DNA of 64,000 nt from Bacteroidota bacterium (GCA_030148165.1 JASBTZ010000009.1:1-64000), one strand, 5' to 3'. Shown: positions 51,955 through 62,156, numbered from the stretch's first letter. Notes: generated from the letters alone by a model not told the origin. A program made the numbers and translations.

Positions 51955-53322
51955 TTAGTTTATGGTGTATTCCGAATACATTTCAGGTATTTCGCATGGA
52001 ACATCCAAGACCGTATTGATCTTAACACGCAATGCATCTGACTGATGAGCTTCTCCATGATTTAAAAATATTGTTTTTGGAAGCTTATCGAAATGGCTCA
52101 ACCAATTAAGCATGTCTTCCTGGTCACCGTGCGCACTCAAAGATGAAATACTTCTTATTTCGCAGAGAACTTTATGGTAGCGCCCAAAGAACTTGATCTC
52201 GGCACTTCCTTCCAACAAAGCTCGCCCCCTCGTTCCCTCTCCCTGGTAACCCACGAATAGAAGGGTGTTTTTTTTGTTGCCAATGTGATTGTTTAGGTAA
52301 TGGATGATTCGCCCGCCCTCCATCATACCACTACCTGCGATGACAATTTTAGGTTTGTTATCCAGACAGATCTTTTTTGAAGTATTTGCGTCGGTAATGA
52401 ATTTAACTCCTTCATAGACATTTTTAAGTTCAAATGAAGATAAGTTCTGAAGCTCACCAAACCGTTCATACACTCGTGTGGAATTAACACCCATTGGAGA
52501 ATCCAGATAGATTGGCATAGCAGGCAAATCCTGCTCCGCTCTCAGCTGATAAATAAGGTAAAGAAGTTCCTGTGTTCTTTCCACCGCAAATGAAGGAATC
52601 ATTAAAATTCCTCTTTTATCAAATGTATCGTGAATAACTTCGCGCAATTGTTTCTTTGGGTCTTCATCGCTATGAAGACGATCGCCGTACGTTGATTCAA
52701 GTATCAAATAGTCGGCTTCCTTGATCTTTTTGGGAGGGTAAAGAAGCATTGGTTTCATTCTGCCAATATCTCCTGAAAAGACTATCTTTTTATCGATTGC
52801 TTCAAGATTAACGAATGCAGAACCCAGAATATGTCCGTTATTAAGAAATTCGAATTTCAAATCATTATTGAGAATGACCCATTCATTGAAATTATGCATT
52901 GTGAACAAGGGAAGCGAATTTTCAACATCTTCGACAGTGTACAGCGGTTTGGGTTTCTGATGTTTCGAATAAGAATATTTTGCAGCCCGCATAGCATCTT
53001 CTTCCTGAATCTTACCACTATCCCGAAGGATGATCTCGGTTAATTGAAAGGTCGCATGCGTGCAATGAATTTCTCCCTTGAAACCATTTTTTACCAGTAC
53101 TGGAATAAATCCGCAATGATCCAAATGAGCATGTGTCAGAATAATTTGATCAATGGTGGATGGGTCAATTAGAAACGGTTGTCGATTGAGTTTTCGTAAG
53201 GATTTTAATCCCTGAAACATTCCGCAATCAATAAGGGTTTTCGTTCCATTAACCTCTAGAAGCGTTTTCGAACCAGTAACGGTACCGGCTCCCCCAAGAA
53301 ATGTCAACTTAATGTCTCCCAT
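51955..53322 (-). CDS. MBL-fold beta-CASP RNA nuclease-like protein
   Basis: The 455-aa cytosolic protein has a metallo-beta-lactamase core with the zinc motif LTHAHLDHCGFIPVL, an early GGAGTVTGSKTLLEVNG, VFSGDIGR, a beta-CASP insert and the RNA-specificity region (VIAGSGMMEGGRIIHYLNNH, GTRGRALLEGSAEI, SSLSAHGDQEDMLNWL, IFLNHGEAHQSDALR). Relatives such as CPSF73-like nucleases and RNase J process RNA. Its start lies 11 nt after the OmpA-family terminator, leaving little room for a promoter. It is coupled to the flavoprotein gene. Confidence 0.93.
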   Translation of the reverse strand: MGDIKLTFLGGAGTVTGSKTLLEVNGTKTLIDCGMFQGLKSLRKLNRQPFLIDPSTIDQIILTHAHLDHCGFIPVLVKNGFKGEIHCTHATFQLTEIILRDSGKIQEEDAMRAAKYSYSKHQKPKPLYTVEDVENSLPLFTMHNFNEWVILNNDLKFEFLNNGHILGSAFVNLEAIDKKIVFSGDIGRMKPMLLYPPKKIKEADYLILESTYGDRLHSDEDPKKQLREVIHDTFDKRGILMIPSFAVERTQELLYLIYQLRAEQDLPAMPIYLDSPMGVNSTRVYERFGELQNLSSFELKNVYEGVKFITDANTSKKICLDNKPKIVIAGSGMMEGGRIIHYLNNHIGNKKNTLLFVGYQGEGTRGRALLEGSAEIKFFGRYHKVLCEIRSISSLSAHGDQEDMLNWLSHFDKLPKTIFLNHGEAHQSDALRVKINTVLDVPCEIPEMYSEYTIN

Positions 53323-53332
53323 ATATCAGAAG

Positions 53333-53358
53333 AAAAAAGCGGGGTTAGCCCCCGCTTT
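53333..53358 (-). terminator. Terminator of the OmpA/TPR operon
   Basis: On the minus strand AAAGCGGGG pairs with CCCCGCTTT around GCTAA and continues into TTT. It lies 2 nt after the OmpA-family stop. Confidence 0.85.
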
Positions 53359-53360
53359 GA

Positions 53361-55430
53361 TTAGTTTGCTTTTATTTCAAATTCTGTACGTCGATTTTCT
53401 TGTCTGCCGGATGCTGTATTATTGGAAGCGACTGGCTTAGAGGATCCATAACCCTTTGCAGTCATTCGACTTCCTGCAATTCCTTTAGACACGAGATACT
53501 TAACAACCACTTCAGCACGATCCTGAGATAGAGTCGCATTTAAACTTGCCGATCCTGTGTTATCAGTATGTCCTGAAATCTCGATTTTTAATGACGGAAC
53601 ATCTTTAAGTAGTTTCACTAGTCGATCTAACTCCGTATTCGATTCAGGTCTCAGTGTTGATTTTCCCGTGTCAAAGAATACATTCCGCAATGCAATTTTA
53701 CTACCAACGGCAATATTCTTTAATTCAATGACTTTATTGACCAGGTTGTCTGCTGATCCTTCCGGTATATCAAAGTTTTCAGAATGGAACAAATAGCCTT
53801 CTGCCTTTACTGCTATCCCATAGTTTTTACCTGACGCCAATGTAATAATGAACTTTCCGGTGGCGCTATTCGTGGTAAACGTTTCAATGGTTTTACCTGT
53901 TGCGTTGTCAGTGATTTCGATTTCCGCTTCGACCGGCTTTTTCGTCATGTGATCGATCGTCTTTCCTTTGAAGACTGTGAACGATTTCTTCTTTACTTCA
54001 ACCGTAGATTCTATTGAATTATCCTTCATTGGATTTACTATCGAAGCTAACAAATAGTCTTCGGAAGCCATTACCGGTGCTTTTGGAGGCCCCCAGAATG
54101 TTACCTTGTAAATGTCGTATCCTCCCTGACCACCTTTGCGATTCGAAGCGATGTAAGCATACTTTCCGTTCGCAGTAGATGAGAAGAAGAAATCATCATA
54201 AGGAGTATTGATTGGATAGCCCATGTTTTTTGGTTTTCCCCAGGTTCCTTGAGATCGTTCACTTACAAAAATGTCGTAACCACCATATGAACCTTCTCCC
54301 TGAGAAGCGATATACATTTTTTCTCCATCGATCGTAATATAAATAGGTCCTTCGTTAAACTTACTATTGACTGTCGAAATCATCTGTGCAGCCATGTAGT
54401 TCTTTTGAACTTTACTTTGCATACTGCTGTACATGACGTCGAATCCATTTGATCGATTCTCGTTATCTCTGTTGAAATAAATACTCCATCCATCTTCACT
54501 GTATGCTGCGAATCTTTCATTAGCGCGTTTGGAAGATATTTGAAATGGCATCGTCGTTGGACTTGTCCAATTGTAGCCGTTTAATGAGCTTTCAAAAATA
54601 TCATACTGACCATCAACTTCTCGGTGAAGAAGCATTTTAGTACCGTCATAGCTCAGATTGTTAGAGACATCATCCGATGTAGTATTCACTCCACCTTTTA
54701 ATTGCTGAGGAGCGGACCACTTTCTTTCTGAAATAGAAGAAGAGTAAATGTCTTTATCATAACTTCCTGCTTTGTTCGGTGTATGACCGTTTGGTCGATC
54801 AGAAGTATAAATAATTTCCGCTCCATCGGTAGAAATTGAAGGAGCGTAATCATTGTATTCGGAATTTAAAGCAGGTACATTATCGACCCAGGCACGTATT
54901 GGGTCTTGTATCGCGCCACTTGCATCACGACATTCTCTTTTTCGCTTACTTACAAACTTATTGAAGTTGTCCGCCTTTCGATACTCACTTTCAAATGCTT
55001 CATAAGCTTTTACGGCTTCATCAAACTTTTCATCCAGTTGAAGCGCTACTCCATAGTAGAAATTCATGAAATGGTCGCATGAAGGATCCAGTTCATTTGC
55101 TTTGTACAAATAGGGGATACACTTATTCGCATAAGGAGAGTTCGCGTAGCATACGCCAATTTTAAAGTTAAGAAGTGCATTGTTTGGGTTGAACTCTTGT
55201 GCTTTCAAATAATGATTCAAAGCGAGTTCATAATTTAAACCAGGACTTTGAACCTGGAAGATCGCTTCATTGCCAAGTTCAAAAAATTCATCACCGGATT
55301 TAATATTGTCCGTAGCTTTCTTTAAGCCATCCTTGTCGTCCTTGAAATTAGCAGATTTAAACTCTACATTCTGTCCATATACTGATGTTATCAGTAAGGA
55401 TAATAGACCTGTTATAAATATTCTTTTCAT
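53361..55430 (-). CDS. PorE-like OmpA-family protein (TPR, PD40, CRD, OmpA)
   Basis: The 689-aa protein has a signal peptide (ending VYGQ) and TPR-like helices (about 35-165). A PD40 propeller follows (about 190-450; e.g. YAPSISTDGAEIIYTSDRPNG, YIASNRKGGQGGYDIYKVTF), then a carboxypeptidase regulatory-like domain (about 485-570). The C-terminal OmpA peptidoglycan-binding domain (NVFFDTGKSTLRPESNTELD, ISGHTDNTGSASLNATLSQD, NRRTEFEIK) completes it. This order equals that of PorE, a T9SS component that tethers the machinery to peptidoglycan. Such architectures have paralogues, so the T9SS role is plausible, not certain. It follows the TPR gene by 10 nt. Confidence 0.85.
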   Translation of the reverse strand: MKRIFITGLLSLLITSVYGQNVEFKSANFKDDKDGLKKATDNIKSGDEFFELGNEAIFQVQSPGLNYELALNHYLKAQEFNPNNALLNFKIGVCYANSPYANKCIPYLYKANELDPSCDHFMNFYYGVALQLDEKFDEAVKAYEAFESEYRKADNFNKFVSKRKRECRDASGAIQDPIRAWVDNVPALNSEYNDYAPSISTDGAEIIYTSDRPNGHTPNKAGSYDKDIYSSSISERKWSAPQQLKGGVNTTSDDVSNNLSYDGTKMLLHREVDGQYDIFESSLNGYNWTSPTTMPFQISSKRANERFAAYSEDGWSIYFNRDNENRSNGFDVMYSSMQSKVQKNYMAAQMISTVNSKFNEGPIYITIDGEKMYIASQGEGSYGGYDIFVSERSQGTWGKPKNMGYPINTPYDDFFFSSTANGKYAYIASNRKGGQGGYDIYKVTFWGPPKAPVMASEDYLLASIVNPMKDNSIESTVEVKKKSFTVFKGKTIDHMTKKPVEAEIEITDNATGKTIETFTTNSATGKFIITLASGKNYGIAVKAEGYLFHSENFDIPEGSADNLVNKVIELKNIAVGSKIALRNVFFDTGKSTLRPESNTELDRLVKLLKDVPSLKIEISGHTDNTGSASLNATLSQDRAEVVVKYLVSKGIAGSRMTAKGYGSSKPVASNNTASGRQENRRTEFEIKAN

Positions 55431-55440
55431 AGTTGTATCC

Positions 55441-56541
55441 TTAAATTCCGCAGTTTCCTGAATAATATTGCTGGCCCGCTTCTGATCCTAATTCGCTTGC
55501 CTTTTGCCAGTCTTCACATGCACCATTCATATCACGAAGCATTTCTTTTGCCATCCCACGATTTACATAAGCAGCAGCATTGTTGTTGTCCATCTGAATT
55601 GCCTTGTTTGCATATTCGAGTGCTTTCTGATATTCTTTCTTCTTGAAATAAATACCACTGATATTGGACGCAGCCGGCGAGTAATCAGATTTTACCTGAA
55701 GCGCCTTGTTGAAGTCTTTGATTGCATCGTCTAAACGATTCTGATGCATTTGCACTACACCTCGGTTGTTATATGCAAGATGAAAATTTGCATCGATCGA
55801 AACAGCACGATTGAAAGCAGCCAATGCACCTGCATAATCCTTCATCTTCGTCTTTGTTGTACCGATATTGTTCAAAACGAAGGCCATTTTAGGATTTTTT
55901 CTGAGTGCCGTTTCATAGTCTGCTAAGGCCTTTGAATACTCTTTCTTCATTCTGTATGAAGAGCCTCTATCATTGTAAGCATTGACGAAATCAGCATCTA
56001 ATTCGATTGTCTTAGAGAAGTGTTTAATTGCCCCATCGTAATCCTGCTGAAGAAATCGCAGTGTTCCATAATTGTAATAAGCCTTAGGATTAGATGCATC
56101 CAGTTTGATAGATTTATCATAGTCCAACTCTGCATTCAGGTAATCACTTAACCCCTGATAAGCTCTTCCTCTTTGGAAAAAGGCTTTTGAATAGTCAGAT
56201 TTTAATTCAATTAATTTACTCAGTGTTTTCACGGCTTCATTAAACTTCTGAATCTCATTCTGTGCAACTCCCTTGTTGTAATAAGCTGCCGTGAATTGAG
56301 GATCGAACTTAATCGACTTATCAAATTCTTTGATTGCATCGTTGAATTTTTTCTGGGTAAACAGCTCGATTCCTCTGTTATATGCTTCCTGGCTATTGGC
56401 GATGGCCTCGTTTTCCAGATTCAGCGCTTTGATCGAATCGCGATAAGCTTGTTCTTCAGGGGTGAGTTCTTCAATTTGCGAAAAACCATTTGCCCCGATC
56501 ATTATCGTGATGATCATTAAGGTCAATTTCAATCTTCTCAC
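55441..56541 (-). CDS. Exported TPR-repeat protein
   Basis: The 366-aa protein has a signal peptide (MRRLKLTLMIITIMIGANGF, ending SQ) and about nine tetratricopeptide repeats from residue 45 on, each with the A/Y-x3-G-x8-A core (AYYNKGVAQNEIQKFNEAVK, FQRGRAYQGLSDYLNAELDY). The last repeat has a Cys (MNGACEDW). It is a periplasmic scaffold, probably working with the PorE-like OmpA protein it precedes by 10 nt. Partner identity is inference. Confidence 0.85.
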   Translation of the reverse strand: MRRLKLTLMIITIMIGANGFSQIEELTPEEQAYRDSIKALNLENEAIANSQEAYNRGIELFTQKKFNDAIKEFDKSIKFDPQFTAAYYNKGVAQNEIQKFNEAVKTLSKLIELKSDYSKAFFQRGRAYQGLSDYLNAELDYDKSIKLDASNPKAYYNYGTLRFLQQDYDGAIKHFSKTIELDADFVNAYNDRGSSYRMKKEYSKALADYETALRKNPKMAFVLNNIGTTKTKMKDYAGALAAFNRAVSIDANFHLAYNNRGVVQMHQNRLDDAIKDFNKALQVKSDYSPAASNISGIYFKKKEYQKALEYANKAIQMDNNNAAAYVNRGMAKEMLRDMNGACEDWQKASELGSEAGQQYYSGNCGI

Positions 56542-56650
56542 TTTAGTAATTTTTTATTTGGGAACCCCAAATTACAAACTTTGTACCGAAGTTTGAAGAT
56601 AAGTTTTCAACAATCCTAAAATTGTTAAATTAGCGACAAATATATCCCAT

Positions 56651-57859
56651 ATGTCAAAAGAAGTTTTCCTTGTAGATGGTATCAGAACAGCGATTGGAAA
56701 TTTTGGAGGAATGCTTTCACCAATAAGAACTGATGATCTCGGAGCGCATGTAATTAAGGCACTTATTGAACGTCATCCAAACCTTGACCCAATGCTAATC
56801 GAAGACGTACTTTTCGGATGTGCAAATCAGGCAGGCGAAGATAACCGAAACGTAGCCAGAATGTCGGGACTCCTTGCGGGACTTCCTTGGCAGGTTGGGG
56901 GAGAGACCATCAATAGGCTTTGTGCATCAGGTATGGCATCAACGATAAATGCCAGCAGAGCAATCAAGGATGGAGCAGGAGATATTTATATCACCGGTGG
57001 TGTTGAACACATGACCAGAGGCCCTTGGGTCATTTCAAAAGTTTCAAAGCCGTTCGGAAGAGATGCGGAAATGCATGATTCATCTTTCGGTTGGCGATTT
57101 GTTAACCCGAAAATGCATGAGATCTATGGAACAGATGGCATGGGAGTGACGGCAGAAAACCTAGTTGCAAAATATGGTATTGAGCGGGAAGCACAGGATA
57201 AGTTTTCTTTCTGGTCGCAACAAAAAGTTAAACAAGCTATTGAGTCGGGAAGGCTCGCCGAGGAAATAGTACCGATTGAAATTCCTCGTCGCAAACAAGA
57301 TCCATTGATATTTGCGACGGATGAATTTCCAAGGCCTTCAACTAGTATGGAGGCTTTATCAGGATTAAGAGCTGCGTTTAAAAAGGACGGTTCAGTTACG
57401 GCCGGAAATTCTTCTGGTTTAAATGATGGAGCTGCCGCATTACTCGTTGCTTCGGAAGATGCTGTTAACAAGCATAACATGAAACCACTTGCGCGAATTG
57501 TTGGAGCTGCAGTTGCAGGAGTTGAGCCTCGAATCATGGGAATTGGACCGGTTTACGCATCGAAAAAAGTACTTGAAAGAAGTGGGTTGACCTTAGATCA
57601 AATGGATATTCTGGAACTAAACGAAGCATTCGCTGCTCAGGTTTTAGCTTGCACGAGAGAAATGGGTATAGCTGATGACGACGAGCGAATCAATCCAAAT
57701 GGTGGAGCGATTGCGCTAGGACATCCGCTGGGGATGACAGGTGCGAGAATTTTACATACCGCGGCGATTGAACTGCAAAAATCAAATAAAAAATATGCAC
57801 TGGTATCCATGTGTATTGGTGTTGGACAGGGATATGCGACCATCCTGGAAAAAGCCTGA
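56651..57859 (+). CDS. Acetyl-CoA C-acyltransferase (thiolase)
   Basis: The 402-aa enzyme catalyses thiolytic cleavage of 3-ketoacyl-CoA in beta-oxidation or a related ring-cleavage path. It is full length: the acyl-Cys in [17 protein letters not shown], the [10 protein letters not shown] region, [17 protein letters not shown] (His) and the second Cys in [15 protein letters not shown]. The early [20 protein letters not shown] resembles PcaF/PaaJ-type thiolases. It is a lone gene, 39 nt ahead of the lipoprotein operon. Confidence 0.95.
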   Translation: MSKEVFLVDGIRTAIGNFGGMLSPIRTDDLGAHVIKALIERHPNLDPMLIEDVLFGCANQAGEDNRNVARMSGLLAGLPWQVGGETINRLCASGMASTINASRAIKDGAGDIYITGGVEHMTRGPWVISKVSKPFGRDAEMHDSSFGWRFVNPKMHEIYGTDGMGVTAENLVAKYGIEREAQDKFSFWSQQKVKQAIESGRLAEEIVPIEIPRRKQDPLIFATDEFPRPSTSMEALSGLRAAFKKDGSVTAGNSSGLNDGAAALLVASEDAVNKHNMKPLARIVGAAVAGVEPRIMGIGPVYASKKVLERSGLTLDQMDILELNEAFAAQVLACTREMGIADDDERINPNGGAIALGHPLGMTGARILHTAAIELQKSNKKYALVSMCIGVGQGYATILEKA

Positions 57860-57898
57860 TAACCAACCAAGGCTACTCTGAATGCGTCTTGAATAAGA

Positions 57899-59491
57899 AT
57901 GAAAAGATTTATATACATACTACTGCTACCACTGCTGATGATTTCCTGTAAAAAGGAAGACACAGTATGGGAAACTGACTGGGGATTTCCACTGATTAAC
58001 GACACTTTAACGTTGGATAATTTAGTCAATGATTCAACTTTGTTTGAAAACCCTTCGGGATATTACGAGCTTGATCTGACTAGAACCTTGCTCGATATCG
58101 ATGTTAGCGAGATTGTAGATATTCCAGATACGACAATTGTCGAGAACTTTACAATCGCATTTTTGAACCTGACGATGAACCCGGGTTTCAATTTTGTCAA
58201 TTCAGTAGAAGAGCACACTTTTGATATACCTAATGGAGCACAACTGCAAAAGATAATTCTTCTCGAAGGCTATATCGATGTTACCGTTAAGAATCCTGTT
58301 GGTACCAGCGCAATATTTGACGTTGTTTTACCAGGAGTTATTAAAGATGGTATTCCATTCGTTGATCAATATATAGCGCCTCCTGGGACCATGGCAAATC
58401 CTGGAATTGCAACAAATACTTTGAATCTATCGGGTTATGAGATCGATCTATCCGGTGTTACGGGAGCGGAATGGAACAAGTTCCGGTCGCAAGTAGCGGT
58501 GATGACAGATCCAAATGGTCCTACAGTGGTAACAACAAATCAGGATACTACGAAAATTGAGGCGACATTCAGAGATATTAAAATAGGATATGCTCGAGGA
58601 TATTTCGGAAATCAGATCATTTCGGATACTACGGAGATTTCCATGGATGCCTTGAATACTTATTATGGAGGTGGAATGCTTGATTTACCGGCAACATCAA
58701 TAACGCTTGAACTTGAAAATGGTGTGAAAGCCGGAGGAAAGGCAACGCTTCACTTTATGGAAAATGAGAATAACCAGGCTAGCACAGTTAGTTTGAATTC
58801 GTCTCAAATAGGGAGTCCTACCTATATTAATTCGGCAACAGGAAATTGGGGGACATTAGCTCCATCATACCAAAACTGGGTTTTCGATAATAGCAATAGC
58901 AATATCGAAACCTACCTTGAAAACCTAGGACATAAGCACAGGATAGGATACACATTTGAATTAAACCCTTGGGGTAATGTGTCGGGCGGATGGGATGAGA
59001 TATTTCCGAATAGCCGACTAGTCGTGAGGTTAAATGCAAATATGCCTATCAATGTAGGAATGGATAACCTTGTACTTCGTGATACCTTTGAGGTTAATCT
59101 GGAGCAGGATCCGGGTTCAACCAATGTTAAGAGTGGCGAATTTGTTTTGGAGGCGGATAACGCTTATCCATTTAGAGCAAGTGCGGAGTTAATATTGCTT
59201 GACGGAAATAAAAATATCTTACATGAAGTGATCGGATCAAGTGATTTAGAATCCGGTCTATATGGACCGATTGAAGCCGAGTCCGGTTTGAACGTGAAAA
59301 AGAGTACTTCTCGTTTTGTTTTGAGTGAAGCAGTTTTAAAAGATATCAATAGGGTCAAATATATGATCGTTCGAGTAAAGTTAAATTCACCTGATCCTGT
59401 TACTGGAATCAGTGAACAACAAAGTATCCCGGTTGGAGCCTTTATTCGTGTAAAGGTTAGATCAAAACTTACAACTGAAAACCACTATTAA
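57899..59491 (+). CDS. Large lipoprotein of unknown function
   Basis: The 530-aa protein has a lipoprotein signal (LLLPLLMISCKKED, lipidated Cys16). The rest is beta-rich, with an early TDWGFPLINDTLTLDNLVND and a mid GVTGAEWNKFRSQVAVMTDP. I do not recognise a named domain; it looks like a beta-sandwich surface lipoprotein. Its TAA overlaps the next start by 1 nt, so it is coupled to the DUF5723-like barrel gene. A surface lipoprotein paired with its own barrel is a natural reading but unproven. Confidence 0.7.
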   Translation: MKRFIYILLLPLLMISCKKEDTVWETDWGFPLINDTLTLDNLVNDSTLFENPSGYYELDLTRTLLDIDVSEIVDIPDTTIVENFTIAFLNLTMNPGFNFVNSVEEHTFDIPNGAQLQKIILLEGYIDVTVKNPVGTSAIFDVVLPGVIKDGIPFVDQYIAPPGTMANPGIATNTLNLSGYEIDLSGVTGAEWNKFRSQVAVMTDPNGPTVVTTNQDTTKIEATFRDIKIGYARGYFGNQIISDTTEISMDALNTYYGGGMLDLPATSITLELENGVKAGGKATLHFMENENNQASTVSLNSSQIGSPTYINSATGNWGTLAPSYQNWVFDNSNSNIETYLENLGHKHRIGYTFELNPWGNVSGGWDEIFPNSRLVVRLNANMPINVGMDNLVLRDTFEVNLEQDPGSTNVKSGEFVLEADNAYPFRASAELILLDGNKNILHEVIGSSDLESGLYGPIEAESGLNVKKSTSRFVLSEAVLKDINRVKYMIVRVKLNSPDPVTGISEQQSIPVGAFIRVKVRSKLTTENHY

Positions 59492-60714
59492 TGCGGAATA
59501 TAGTCCTATTAATTATCGTGTCTATTCCGGGATTACTGTCAGCACAGATATTACCTCAGTATTACGACACACTTGAATATAATAGCGTTATCTCCTTCAT
59601 GGGAGGAATTGATTATGCAGCTAGTGCCGTTAAAAAGGATATCAGCAAATCGATATACGCTGGTGGTTTTATTTCGAACGAAATGAAGGATTATTCATTC
59701 GATCGACACAAAGGAGTCAACAGAATTGGGGGTGAGGCATTCGGTGAGTTTAGTTATTCTAATTTCAAGGTGAACCTCTTCAAGAAAAAACCATGGGGAA
59801 TGCACATTACAGCTGGTTCATATTATTTTGGAGGAGCTGTTTACGGAAAGGATCTGTTTGGTCTTGGGTTTTATGGCAACGAAAGATATATAGGGGATAC
59901 AATTGATTTATCCGGTACTGATTTGAGCTTTACAGGATTTGAAAAGATAGGGTTTGGTTTCATTGATCCAAAATCCAAATCTAGTTTAACCTTCAATATT
60001 TATAATGTAAACAATCGATTCAACGGAGATTTTCGAGATGTAAAAATCATCCAGTCGGAGGATAGTAGTTACATCGAACTGATTATGGACGGTGATGTAG
60101 AATTGAAGTCAAATCTGGCATATAATCAAGGATTTGGGTTTGGATTAGATTTTAATTACTATTTGAATATTGATTGGCAGTCAGGTAAAACAGCCTATAT
60201 CAATTTTTCTGCAAGAAATGTTGGTTTCGCTTATATGTATCAGGATCAAAATGTTTATTCGTTTGATACAACCTTCACTTATAGCGGACTCACTTTCGAG
60301 CAAATTACAGGTGACAATTCCATTCTTAAGGATAGTATTGATATATTAGACACGCTAGGAATTAAATCGGGAGTTTCAAACCCTACGTTCATTTTGCCAA
60401 GTTATATCCAAATTGCTAAGATTGTAGATGAGCATCAGAAATCTAAAGTTCAATCCTTTTTTGGAATTCGGATGTACCCAACTTTAATATATGCTCCATA
60501 CGTTTTTGGAGGAGTAGACTATAAAGTTAACGACTGGTTAAGATTCGGTGCTATGATGTCATTTGGTGGTTTTACTAAACTGAAAGGTGGATTCTATACC
60601 GGTGTTAAGAAAGGCAAATTCACCCTGGGTGTTTCAAGTGAAAATGTTCTGGGCTTTGTTTCTAAAAAGGCGAGCGGTGAATCGCTACAAATTAATTTGA
60701 GATGCGTGTTATAA
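59491..60714 (+). CDS. DUF5723-like outer-membrane beta-barrel protein
   Basis: The 407-aa protein has a signal peptide (MRNIVLLIIVSIPGLLSAQ) and repeated membrane strands. Family-like signs are KDLFGLGFYGNERYIGDTID, NQGFGFGLDFNYYLNIDWQS and GGFYTGVKKGKFTLGVSSEN, ending LQINLRCVL. It follows the lipoprotein gene by a 1-nt overlap and overlaps the T9SS gene by 13 nt. This is the second such barrel in the window (the other is at 41266). Role unknown. Confidence 0.75.
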   Translation: MRNIVLLIIVSIPGLLSAQILPQYYDTLEYNSVISFMGGIDYAASAVKKDISKSIYAGGFISNEMKDYSFDRHKGVNRIGGEAFGEFSYSNFKVNLFKKKPWGMHITAGSYYFGGAVYGKDLFGLGFYGNERYIGDTIDLSGTDLSFTGFEKIGFGFIDPKSKSSLTFNIYNVNNRFNGDFRDVKIIQSEDSSYIELIMDGDVELKSNLAYNQGFGFGLDFNYYLNIDWQSGKTAYINFSARNVGFAYMYQDQNVYSFDTTFTYSGLTFEQITGDNSILKDSIDILDTLGIKSGVSNPTFILPSYIQIAKIVDEHQKSKVQSFFGIRMYPTLIYAPYVFGGVDYKVNDWLRFGAMMSFGGFTKLKGGFYTGVKKGKFTLGVSSENVLGFVSKKASGESLQINLRCVL

Positions 60715-62156
60715 TTATATTATCATTAATTCTGTTGACAAACGTCGTCTGTGGTCAAACTGGGTTTTACCGGCAGTATGCGAATTCAGGTTTTGATTTC
60801 GGACAAGGTGTGACTCAATTATCTGATAGTAGTTTCTTGATTACAGGAGCTTCCAGTTCTTTTACTGGAAGTCAGACCCAAGCATTTATTCTCAAAGTTG
60901 ACAGTATTGGAGATTATTTATGGTCAATCCCTTACGGAGGATCAGAAAGTGATTGGGGGCGAAGGATCATGGCAGTTGAAGGATTTGGGATATTTGTTGC
61001 AGGTTATACGAACTCTTTCGGATCAGGTGATTACGATTGCTACTTATTTAAAACTGATGATAATGGTAATCTAGAATGGGAAAAGACATATGGCGGATTC
61101 GGTTGGGATAAGGTAAACGATGCAGTTCTAGCAGGCGATTCAGGTGTAGTTATGGTTGGAGAGACCAATTCATTCCCTTTGAATGATCGTAATGCATTCA
61201 TTGTTCGCACAGATAAGTTTGGAGACACACTTTGGACAAAGGTATTAGGGGGGGCAGGAGAAGACTGGGCGTCGGCGATTGAATTTTACGATGACACGAC
61301 ATTTATCGTATCTGTCAATCACTACATTGAGGATTCATCAAGAATGCAACCAGCTTACTATCGTTATCATGTTGATGGAAACATGATCTCAGCTGATACG
61401 TTGTATGCCACAGGCAATGTAGAAATCAATCATTTCTATTTGCAAACGGACACTCTGAACGCTATTGGAAGGCACTATGTGGGGCCTACAGATTCATTGG
61501 ATTTGATACGATATGTCTATAACTTTTCAACTCAAAGCTATTTACATTTTGTGAATACCGACTTACCAGGAAATTCGGAAGGAGTCTTTTATGTAAGAAA
61601 TCCACAAGCCTATAACGCCAAATATATGGTATACAACTACGAAAATTTTGATTCATATCCTGACGGAAATGACATCCACGTCGGATTGGTCAACTCAGGT
61701 AATTCCTGGTTCGGAACCGCGACAAAAGTAGAACATGAAGGACCGGACGTCGCTGGCGAAATCATAGAATGTAATGATAATACTGTCATTTTAGTTGGAT
61801 ATGCTACCACAGGAGGTTTCGGGGGGGCTACCGTTTTTCTCAGTAAGTTTGGGCCAGGAGCTTACCCGGATTGGACTGGAACAACGTATGACGAGCTGGT
61901 TTCACTCGAGGAAGTTTACACTGATCTTGACGTTGGGATGTACCCAAACCCGACAGAATCATCCTTTAAAATAATTGTTGATCTGGAAGATGATCTGGAA
62001 TATCGCATCATAAATCAAATAGGTGAACCGATTAAAATAGGAACTTTCAATAAAGAATGTCAAATAGATGTTGCCGATATATCTTCCGGATTGTACCTCG
62101 TTGAATTATTTCAAAATGGAGTCAAACAAGGGGTTTACCGACTTATTAAAAAGTAA
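60702..62156 (+). CDS. T9SS type A protein with beta-propeller repeats
   Basis: The 484-aa protein has a signal peptide (ending VVCGQ) and five or so repeats of the form DxxFLITGxSxSFxG, LKVDSIGDYLWSIPYGGSES, VAGYTNSFGSGDYDCYLFKT and LEWEKTYGGFGWDKVNDAVL, a propeller type common in surface proteins. A T9SS type A tail ends it (DVGMYPNPTESSFKIIVDLE, ISSGLYLVELFQN). It overlaps the barrel gene by 13 nt, closing a three-gene operon. Function unknown; the ORF structure supports coupled expression. Confidence 0.85.
   Translation: MRVIIILSLILLTNVVCGQTGFYRQYANSGFDFGQGVTQLSDSSFLITGASSSFTGSQTQAFILKVDSIGDYLWSIPYGGSESDWGRRIMAVEGFGIFVAGYTNSFGSGDYDCYLFKTDDNGNLEWEKTYGGFGWDKVNDAVLAGDSGVVMVGETNSFPLNDRNAFIVRTDKFGDTLWTKVLGGAGEDWASAIEFYDDTTFIVSVNHYIEDSSRMQPAYYRYHVDGNMISADTLYATGNVEINHFYLQTDTLNAIGRHYVGPTDSLDLIRYVYNFSTQSYLHFVNTDLPGNSEGVFYVRNPQAYNAKYMVYNYENFDSYPDGNDIHVGLVNSGNSWFGTATKVEHEGPDVAGEIIECNDNTVILVGYATTGGFGGATVFLSKFGPGAYPDWTGTTYDELVSLEEVYTDLDVGMYPNPTESSFKIIVDLEDDLEYRIINQIGEPIKIGTFNKECQIDVADISSGLYLVELFQNGVKQGVYRLIKK

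Noticed and set aside
57124-57537. A 137-aa frame on the minus strand within the thiolase gene.
   Set aside because: Low-complexity Ala/Ser composition and full overlap with catalytic thiolase coding sequence point to an antisense shadow.
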